NCBI GenBank assembly: GCA_032620915.1
Contig: CP136052.1
Span: forward strand, 2,860,001 to 2,924,000
Direction of reading: 5' to 3'
Length of the DNA stretch: 64,000 bases
From: Oscillospiraceae bacterium NTUH-002-81
GTDB lineage: Bacteria > Bacillota > Clostridia > Lachnospirales > Lachnospiraceae
A program made the position numbers and the translations under genes. Numbering within the stretch: the first letter of the stretch is position 1; each line of letters begins with the position of its first letter. The notes below the pieces were generated by a model that had not been told where the DNA came from, ran no database searches, and saw nothing but the letters and a program-made list of their open reading frames with translations. Positions 57,411-64,000 of this stretch are shown here, piece by piece.

Positions 57411-58589
57411 TTACCTCGCATTTTCCTGTAACCACCGAACTGCACAGTGCGCCAGGCAGGCGGCGCCGATGGGGCACACATCCTCATTGAACCGCACCTT
57501 CGGGTGGTGGGCCGGGTAATCGCCCCGCTCGTCCAGATAGCCCGCTGACAGATACATGAACACCGACGGCACCCGCTCCGCGATCACGGCAAAATCCTCG
57601 GACGCACTGGCAGACACCCCCGGATACGGCGTCAGTCCCGGAATATCCAGCTCCTTCATATAAGAAACGATTTCCTCCGTCATGGCCTGGTCGCAGATCA
57701 GCGGCGGCACCTCCGAGAGCATCTCGATGCTGGCCGTTCCGCCGTACACCGCAGCGGTACGCTCCGCCACCTCCTTCATCCTGCGCACCAGCAGCTCCCG
57801 CGCCTGCTTCTCATTGGTGCGGATCGTTCCCTCCAGCACCGCCGTCTGGGGGATGATGTTGGCTGCCGTACCCGCATGAAACTGGCCGATGGTCAGCACG
57901 CAGGCGTCCGACGGCTTGCACTCTCTGGCGATCAGCTCCTGCAGCGCCAGATGCACATGCACCCCGATGTTGATGGGATCGATCCCTGCCTGAGGATAAG
58001 CGCCGTGACAGCCTCTCCCTGTGATCGTGATCCGAAAACCGTCCACCGAATACATCATGGTGCCGCCCGCATTGTACATAAACAGCCCCACCGGCATCCG
58101 CCCCGGGGACACATGGTAGGCCAGCGCCGCATCCACATGCGGCTCCTCCAGAATGCCGTTTGCGATCATATCCCGGCTGCCCTGGAACGTCTCCTCCGCC
58201 GGCTGGAACATGAATTTCACCGTTCCCTTTAACATCCCTTCCTGTTCCTTTAACATCCGCGCCGCCGTCAGCAGCATGGCCGCGTGAAAATCATGGCCGC
58301 AGGCGTGGGCGTCCTCCCCTGTGGGGCAGGCGAAAGGCTCCCCGCTCTCCTCCGGCATGGGCAGCGCATCCATATCCGCCCGCAAAAGCAGCACTGGCTG
58401 GCCGCCTCCCAGCGTCGCCGTCACCCCGTGGCCGCAGTCCTTCGGTTCCAGCCCGTAAGCCCGTAGCCGCTCCATCACATAAGCCTTCGTCTGAGGCAGC
58501 TCCAGGCCGTCCTCCGCGTGGGTGTGCAGATACCGCCGGTCTGCGATGGTCTCTTCCTTTAATTCCTGTGCACGTTTATAAAAATCCAT
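57411..58589 (-). CDS. M20-family amidohydrolase
   Basis: Protein of 392 residues. Metal-site motifs LRADMDALPMPEE, DAHACGHDFHAAML and FQPAEETFQGS, and the lid-domain ITGRGCHGAYPQAGIDP, place it among the M20D hydrolases (hippurate/indole-acetyl amino-acid hydrolase, N-acyl amino acid amidohydrolase). It cleaves an acyl group from an amino acid or similar amide; exact substrate unknown. ATG 58589 has AGGAG 8 nt upstream. Single gene, cytosolic. Confidence 0.92.
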   Translation of the reverse strand: MDFYKRAQELKEETIADRRYLHTHAEDGLELPQTKAYVMERLRAYGLEPKDCGHGVTATLGGGQPVLLLRADMDALPMPEESGEPFACPTGEDAHACGHDFHAAMLLTAARMLKEQEGMLKGTVKFMFQPAEETFQGSRDMIANGILEEPHVDAALAYHVSPGRMPVGLFMYNAGGTMMYSVDGFRITITGRGCHGAYPQAGIDPINIGVHVHLALQELIARECKPSDACVLTIGQFHAGTAANIIPQTAVLEGTIRTNEKQARELLVRRMKEVAERTAAVYGGTASIEMLSEVPPLICDQAMTEEIVSYMKELDIPGLTPYPGVSASASEDFAVIAERVPSVFMYLSAGYLDERGDYPAHHPKVRFNEDVCPIGAACLAHCAVRWLQENAR

Positions 58590-58755
58590 ACAAGCAACTC
58601 CTTCTGTCATTCTGTTATTTTATGACCGTTGATGCACGGCCTGTCCGTCATCCTGCTGACAGATCTTTATTCTATTATACCCAATCCTGGAAAAGCGGAC
58701 AATCCTCATATCTTTTCCAAGTTTTTCATGTCTGACCTCAAAAACCACCCATATT

Positions 58756-61609
58756 TTAATAGCGGATCTCCGCCCGGCTGCCCCCGGTGCGGTCTTTCGT
58801 GACAACGATCTGCCGGTCGATGCGCTCTTTCAGCTCCGACACATGAGAAATGATGCCCACCAGCCGGTTGCCCTCGGACAGCCCGGTCAGGGCTTTCATG
58901 GCCAGCTCCAGCGCATTTTCACTCAAAGAGCCAAAGCCCTCATCCACGAACAGAGTGTCCATCCGGATACCGCCTGCAGATGCCTGTACTTCATCGGAAA
59001 GCCCCAGTGCCAGCGCCAGAGACGCCAGAAAGGCTTCTCCGCCGGACAGGGGTATCGGCGCTGCGCTCGCTGCCGTTGTAATGATCGATGACGTCCAGAT
59101 CCAGGCCGCTCTGGGATTTTCGATTGCCGGGGAGTTCCCGCCGTTTCAGCTCATACTGTCCATCGGACATGACCATGAGCCTGACGTTGGCCCGGTTCAG
59201 GATGCGGTCAAAATAGGTGGTCTGGATGTATGTTTCCAGTGTGATCTTTTCTTTGCCGCTGATGGTGCCGCTGGCGGTCTCATACAGTGCTTTCACCCAC
59301 TGATAGCGGTGCTCCGCCGCCGTCAGCGCCTGGGACTGCTTGGAAAAATTGTCCCGCACGGACCGATGGTTGTTCTGATACACAGCAAGCTGCCGCTGTT
59401 TTTCCGTAAGCTGGCTTCTTTTTCTGCTGTGCAGCTTCCTGCTCTGCCTGTAACGCCTCCACGTCACAGACCGGCAGCGCCAGAAGCTGCTCTTCCAGTG
59501 TTTTTTTCTGTCCCTGTAACCCTTCGATCTGCTTTTGCACATCCTCCAGTGCCTGTCGGGCAGCCTCATTTTGCTTCTCGACCTCCTGCGCCTTCTGCAC
59601 CAGCTTCTGTATGTGCTCTTCCACCGTTTTCCGGTCTTCGAAGGGCAGCTGCTCCGTCAGCTGGCGGATCTGTGTCTGCAGTGCATCCCGCCGGGCAGTT
59701 TCCCCGGCAAGCGTTTTCTCCAAAGCCTGTAGTTCGTCCGTTGTCTGCTTCTGTTTTTCCAGCTTTTCAGGAATGGTTTTGTCCAGGGACCGGCGGCGCT
59801 GCTGCTTTTTCTCCAGTGTTTTCAACTGGTCTGACAGCGTGCGCAGTTGGTCGTCCGCTGTTCGTATCAGATACGTCAAATGTTTCTGCTGTTGAAGAAC
59901 ATCCATCGGCACACCCAACGCCAGAACAATCAACACATTCGACCTTTCCTGTTTCCGGGGATCTATCGTCTGTGACTCTTCCTCTCCTGCTTTTGCAAAC
60001 TGCACCCGCAGTGCCTCCACAAGAGCTGCCTCCTGGCTTTCCTGCTGTCCCCGCAGCGCTGCCGCTGCTGCACTTTTCTCGCTGGTCTCCTGGCTTGCCT
60101 GATCTGCCTCCTGTTTCGCCAGTTCCACCGCCGCCTGATCCGGCGCCTCTGCCGACGCCTCTGCCAGCACCGGATGATGGAGGGATCCGCACACCGGGCA
60201 GGGCTGCCCTTCCGTCAGATCCCGGGCCAGAATGCCCGCCTGGGCATCCAGAAACGCCCGGTTCTTGTGGACATACTCTGCCTGCCGCTGCTCTGCCGTT
60301 TCCCGGGCTGCCACATACGCCTCCTGCGCCCGGGCCAGTCTGTCCAGCAGTTTCCCGTAATCCGTCAGCTGCCGCTGCAGATTTTGAATGGTTGTTTTTT
60401 GAAGGTGCAGCTGTTCTTCCCGGTGCCTGGCCTCTGCCAGAGCCACGGATACATCCCCCAGGCTCCCTGCCTCTGTCTGCATGACAGTCAGTTCTTCTGC
60501 CAGTGTGGAAAGCCGGTTCTTCGTATCCGACAATTCTTTTTCTCTGCGTTGTATCGCCTGATTGGTCTGCCGCAGATCTGCCTGTTTCTGTTCCAGCTCT
60601 TCATACCGTGGCAGCTGCTGTTCCAGGATCACATTCTGCCGCTTTGCCTCCTCCGCCTGGGGAAGAAGCGCCTGCGCCTCCTGCGCAGTGGACTGCACGG
60701 CCTGCTGCCGTTGTTCTGCCTGTTCCAGGTTCTCCTGCACGGCCTTTTTCTGGCTTTCCCGCTCTGCCCGAGCAGCCGCATCCCGCAGCTTCTGTCCCAG
60801 CACATCCAGTTGCTGCTCTGTCCTGTGCAGGTTTTCTTCCAACATCACGGCTTCCTGTTTGTCCCGGGCCAGCAGCTGCTCCAGCAACGGTAAAATTTCA
60901 TCCGAAGGAAGCCTCCCCTCTCTGGCCAGTTCCACCCGGGAAGCCAGCGGATCCTCCGCTTCACACCGAAGCCCAGACACATATTGCTGCACACTCTGCT
61001 GCAGCGCGGCGCAATGTTCTCTGGATCTGGACGCCTCGTTTTTCAACTGCTGCTGCAGCGTGGCATACCCTTCTGTTTTAAAAATCCCCCGAAAGATTTC
61101 CATGCGTTCTTTCGTATTTGCCTGCAATAACCGCCGAAATTCTCCCTGGGCGATCATGGCGATCTGAGAAAACTGCTTTCTCGTTACCCCCCAGAATATC
61201 CTGCACCCGGGCATCCACATCCTTCAGCCCGGTCATGACACGGCCATCCGGCAACGTAAGCTCGGCTTCCGCCTTTTTGGGTTACCAGCTTATCCCCCCG
61301 TTTTGCCGGGCGTTCATACTCCGGGCTGCGCCGCACCTTATAGGTTTTCCCTGCATAAGCAAACACCAGCTCCACCTGCGTGGGTGTTCCGGCATCTGCA
61401 TATTTGGAGCGCAGCATATCTGCCGTGCGGCTGTCCCCACTGGCCTCCCCGAACAGGGCAAAGGTGATGGCATCGAAAATCGTTGTTTTTCCGGCACCGG
61501 TATCCCCGGTAACAAGATACAGCCCTCGGGTACCCAGCTGCTCCAGGGAAAGCTCTGTTTTCCCGGCATAGGGGCCGAAGGCGGACATGGTTAATCGAAG
61601 TGGTCTCAT
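58756..61609 (-). CDS. sbcC: SbcC, ATPase subunit of the SbcCD nuclease (four frameshifts)
   Basis: SMC-like ATPase that with SbcD cuts DNA hairpins and ends. Walker [12 protein letters not shown] (residues 35-45), long coiled coils, the zinc hook CPVCGSLHH, and near the end LSGGEAF and Walker [15 protein letters not shown]. The frame breaks four times, each by one extra base: plus-strand T5 61274-61278, C6 61187-61192, T5 59419-59423 and G4 59049-59052. Removing them gives 949 residues of continuous SbcC. It starts at ATG 61609, overlapping the sbcD stop as ATGA, with GAGG upstream. Four separate errors in one gene, but no lost segment. Confidence 0.9.
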
Positions 61610-62742
61610 TGCGCGTCCTCCCATATGTTCTCTATCAGTCCCTGCACAAAAGCCGTCTGCTCCCCGGTCATAGGCTGCCGGTTCTGTTTTTCATAAAGCC
61701 GGGAAAACAGCTCCATGGGCGACAGGTGCTCCACGTCCACCGTGGCCTCGACCTGAAAGCTGCCCCGGGTGCGGGCATTGTCGTAATCCAGCTTCATCAG
61801 ATTCGGGTAGATCACCCGGAGCTTTCCGATGGCATTTGGCACATCCGTTTCATCGGTCAGGGTAATATGAAAGTAATCATCCCGCGCCATGCCCTCATAA
61901 AATGGTCGGGACGTCACTTCCATATAGGTTCCCCTGATCTCCCGCAGATCGTGGCAGGGCCGCAGCGGTACCGTGCGCACATGGATATTCCCCTTTTCTT
62001 CCAGTTCCACAATGGAGACGGATTTCTCATGTCCCGCCTCGGAAAAGGAATATTTTAACGGTGATCCGCAGTAGCGTACCGTCTCCCGCCCCACCTTCTG
62101 CGGTCGGTGGATATGCCCCAGTGCCACATAATCAAAGCAGTCAAAAACCGCCCCGTCCACATTGTCTGTGCCGCCCACCGACACCTCCTCCGAATCGCTG
62201 CGCACTGCCCCCGTGACAAACTGATGGGTCAGCAGCACATTGCGCCGGCTTTCGTCCACCTGCATATGGTCTATGGCAATCCGCAGGGCATCTGTATAAT
62301 TCTCCGGATCCTCTTCATCAAAAAAACGCCGCACATGGGACGGTTTTAAAAAAGGGAGCAGATACAGATGTACCTCCCCCCAGGCATCCGGCAATGAAAT
62401 CGGCGCCACATTCCCATCATAGACCGGTGAAACATGAATGCCGCTCTGTCCCATGAGCCGCCCGCCAAAAGCCACCCGTTCCGGGGAATCGTGATTGCCG
62501 CTGATCAGGAATACCTGTCGCCCCCGACTGGCCAGCTGCCAGAGAAAATCATCCAGCAGCTGCACGGCCTCCGCCGGCGGTACCGGTTTATCATATACAT
62601 CCCCGGCGATCAGCACCCCATCCGGCTGCTCCGCATCCACCACGTCTGTGATCTGTTTTAATATATACCGCTGGTCGTCCAGCATAGAAAACCCGTTCAC
62701 CCGTTTTCCCAGATGAAGGTCTGATAAATGCATCAGCTTCAT
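61606..62742 (-). CDS. sbcD: SbcD, nuclease subunit of SbcCD
   Basis: Mre11-like protein of 378 residues. Metallophosphoesterase motifs LSDLHLGK, GDVYDKPVP, GNHDSPERV, LTHQFV and GHIHRPQ are complete. ATG 62742 follows GAGGTGAG. It acts with SbcC as an ATP-dependent exo- and endonuclease on hairpin DNA (family knowledge). Such activity is relevant to a genome carrying many hairpin-forming repeats, though no direct link is shown. Confidence 0.96.
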   Translation of the reverse strand: MKLMHLSDLHLGKRVNGFSMLDDQRYILKQITDVVDAEQPDGVLIAGDVYDKPVPPAEAVQLLDDFLWQLASRGRQVFLISGNHDSPERVAFGGRLMGQSGIHVSPVYDGNVAPISLPDAWGEVHLYLLPFLKPSHVRRFFDEEDPENYTDALRIAIDHMQVDESRRNVLLTHQFVTGAVRSDSEEVSVGGTDNVDGAVFDCFDYVALGHIHRPQKVGRETVRYCGSPLKYSFSEAGHEKSVSIVELEEKGNIHVRTVPLRPCHDLREIRGTYMEVTSRPFYEGMARDDYFHITLTDETDVPNAIGKLRVIYPNLMKLDYDNARTRGSFQVEATVDVEHLSPMELFSRLYEKQNRQPMTGEQTAFVQGLIENIWEDAQ

Positions 62743-62776
62743 ACTTCTCACCTCTGCATATATTTTACCATAAAAT

Positions 62777-62886
62777 CTACAGTTCCATCGCAAGTTTCTT
62801 TTCCCGGGCCAATCTGGCAACGATTTCTATCAGCTGTTCGCGATCCAGCGGCTTTGCGATATGCTCATCCATGCCTGCAAAAACGG
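62777..62886 (-). pseudogene. C-terminal relic of a receiver domain
   Basis: Starting immediately after the trkA stop, about 35 codons read VFAGMDEHIAKPLDREQLIEIV and end at a TAG (62777-62779). The GMDEHIAKPL motif is the characteristic end of a receiver domain in hybrid sensor kinases. Nothing upstream of it in this frame belongs to such a protein, so this is the tail of a gene otherwise lost or displaced by the trk genes. Confidence 0.75.
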
Positions 62887-63579
62887 TTAAACAGCTTTGG
62901 TCTTTTGATAAATTGCCCATTCATTGATTTGGAGCAAGCCATCTTTACTGCCGGAAAGATACAGGATATCCTTTGCGCAGAACAAATAATCCGGCTGAAT
63001 ATTCTCCAGCACCCGTCCGTCACTTTCTATGGCAATAATATTCAACCCGAACCGCCCCCGCAAATTCGCATCGGCCACACTCTTGCCAATGAGTTGCATC
63101 GGCACTTGCATTTTGGAAATGTTAATCTGTTCACTCAGTTGGATAATATCCAGTTCTCTTGCCATTTCCAGACGGGCAGCCAGGCGAACCGCCATATCCC
63201 GCTCCGGATAGACGACCTCTGCGCCAAGTTTTTCCAAAATAACACCATGTTCCATACTTGTAGCTTTTGCCAGCACCTTTGGAATCCCCAGGGAAACCAG
63301 ATTCAGGGTCGTCAGGATCGAGGTATCCATCTGCTCTCCGATACAAACTACAGCAACATCGCAATTCTGAATCCCAGAAGCCTGCAATGTCTTTTTATCC
63401 AAACTTTTCACGACATACGCATTCTCCGTTAATTCCCTTATTTCAGACACCTTCTCCTCGTCACGATCCAAAACGATCAGTTCTGCACCGGATTCTGCCA
63501 ATTCCTGGGCAAGCGCCTGGCCGAAACGTCCAAGACCAACGATACCGTAAGTTGTCTTACTACTTTTATTTCTAAACAT
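62887..63579 (-). CDS. trkA: TrkA/KtrA, regulatory subunit of a K+ uptake system
   Basis: Protein of 230 residues. The RCK-N Rossmann loop is YGIVGLGRFGQALAQEL, with the NAD/ATP-binding Asp in IVLDRDEEKV. A C-terminal RCK-C domain covers the last 75 residues. It binds nucleotide in the cytosol and gates the TrkH/KtrB channel encoded directly upstream (12 bp gap). AGGAAC precedes ATG 63579. Confidence 0.94.
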   Translation of the reverse strand: MFRNKSSKTTYGIVGLGRFGQALAQELAESGAELIVLDRDEEKVSEIRELTENAYVVKSLDKKTLQASGIQNCDVAVVCIGEQMDTSILTTLNLVSLGIPKVLAKATSMEHGVILEKLGAEVVYPERDMAVRLAARLEMARELDIIQLSEQINISKMQVPMQLIGKSVADANLRGRFGLNIIAIESDGRVLENIQPDYLFCAKDILYLSGSKDGLLQINEWAIYQKTKAV

Positions 63580-63591
63580 AGTGTTCCTCCA

Positions 63592-64000
63592 TTATCCAAT
63601 TGAAATATTCCCAGCCGGATAGCTGATGCGTTCGCCTCTGCCAAAATACCAGAGTGAGGCCACCGTCAGAGGTCCCAGCCTTCCTATATACATGATAAGA
63701 ATAGACAGCAGCTTTGCCCCGATCCCCAGATCGGTTGTGATACCAGTCGAAAGACCAACTGTTCCAAAAGCACTCGTAACTTCAAAAAGCGCATCCATCA
63801 GCGAAACCTCCGGCTCCAGAATCACCATCAGCCAGGTACCTGCGGATACGACAGCTGCAGCCAACAAGGTTACGACAGATGCTTTCCGGAAAGCATCCTT
63901 CGGGATCGCATGATGGAAAGCTTTTTCGGATGTGTTGGTTGCCGCTGCTTTAACACCCTGCAGCAAAACGAAAAAGGTACTCGTTTTAATTCCGCCCCCG
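63592..64000 (-). CDS. TrkH/KtrB-type K+ uptake channel (C-terminal part)
   Basis: The gene enters from the right edge; only the last 135 codons are present. The visible part begins GGGIKTSTFFVLL, the conserved filter-flank of the third pore loop, and has the fourth filter region SAFGTVGLSTGIT and IMYIGRLGPLTVASL. This matches KtrB/TrkH. With trkA it forms a Na+- or H+-coupled potassium importer in the membrane. Confidence 0.93.
   Translation of the reverse strand, partial: GGGIKTSTFFVLLQGVKAAATNTSEKAFHHAIPKDAFRKASVVTLLAAAVVSAGTWLMVILEPEVSLMDALFEVTSAFGTVGLSTGITTDLGIGAKLLSILIMYIGRLGPLTVASLWYFGRGERISYPAGNISIG

Noticed and set aside
58850..60484. Long plus-strand open frame (544 codons) opposite sbcC
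   Set aside because: Pro/Ala/Ser-rich antisense shadow; it runs across places where sbcC itself needs indel correction.
1..64000. CRISPR array, prophage, plasmid origin, tRNA or rRNA genes
   Set aside because: No regularly spaced direct repeats, phage structural genes, replication genes, or tRNA/rRNA-like sequences were seen.

Overview
The window is a chromosomal segment of a gut-type Clostridia, most likely a Lachnospiraceae (Clostridium cluster XIVa). The evidence is the gene content (class III fructose-bisphosphatase, HprK, long-form HPF, TypA, RibU under an FMN riboswitch, lysine riboswitch, T-box leader), AGGAGG-type ribosome binding sites, TTGACA/TATAAT promoters and a moderate-to-high G+C for a clostridium. 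Nothing in it looks like a prophage, plasmid or CRISPR locus. It is ordinary core genome, broken up by a family of small interspersed repeats.

Layout. 1-4744 (minus): t6A/tRNA-processing cluster tsaE-tsaB-rimI, a zinc-ribbon protein, rnz, tsaD, then the start of ispD. 4887-8610 (minus): a MacB-like ABC exporter (ATPase, membrane-fusion protein, permease). 8935-9886: riboflavin transporter ribU behind an FMN riboswitch. 10008-12161: tex. 12360-16461 (plus, A+T-richer): two NhaC-family antiporters and a LacI-type regulator with twin operators. 16579-19476 (minus): lysC, hom and a ThrR/PheB-like ACT regulator. 19734-24422: prfB (with its programmed +1 frameshift), secA and hpf. 24721-28241: an orphan eukaryotic-type hisA, a small lipoprotein, and fbp. 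28364-31118 (plus): a CadC/ArsR-type regulator, a stand-alone HMA protein and a metal P-type ATPase. 31226-33301: dapA-dapB under a lysine riboswitch. 33369-36827: cob(I)alamin adenosyltransferase, an SSB-like protein, typA. 36983-41301: YigZ, a possible small ORF, DUF6514, PBP1A. 41302-43753: a hairpin-rich spacer with a possible small RNA, then glucokinase and hprK. 43861-48253: patatin, GNAT, M28 peptidase, greA. 48512-50575: cstA behind a T-box leader. 50662-53494: a TetM-like GTPase fused to a YacP/Rae1-like NYN nuclease domain. 53514-55782: an Hpt protein and a GGDEF-REC-HD-GYP protein. 56041-58589: a YczE-type membrane protein, MarR, and an M20 hydrolase. 58756-62742: sbcD-sbcC. 62777-64000: a relic of a receiver domain, trkA, and the end of a trkH/ktrB gene.

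Two things cut across the window. First, at least 17 single-base indels, mostly one extra base in a short homopolymer, break about a dozen conserved genes whose other frame continues perfectly. Fourteen of the 17 are insertions. This is best read as uncorrected sequencing error, and the split genes are annotated here as single genes. The prfB frameshift is different and genuine. Second, six copies of a roughly 160-bp (or shortened) hairpin-forming repeat with TACAGTTCAC ends sit in intergenic spaces, five of them downstream of a stop codon and four within about 10 bp of it. In one case the repeat end contains the stop codon.

The most interesting candidates are the GTPase-NYN fusion, which would put a nuclease on a factor that binds the ribosomal A site; the repeat family; the T-box in front of cstA; the LacI-controlled NhaC pair; and a small-RNA-like unit near 41.6 kb.
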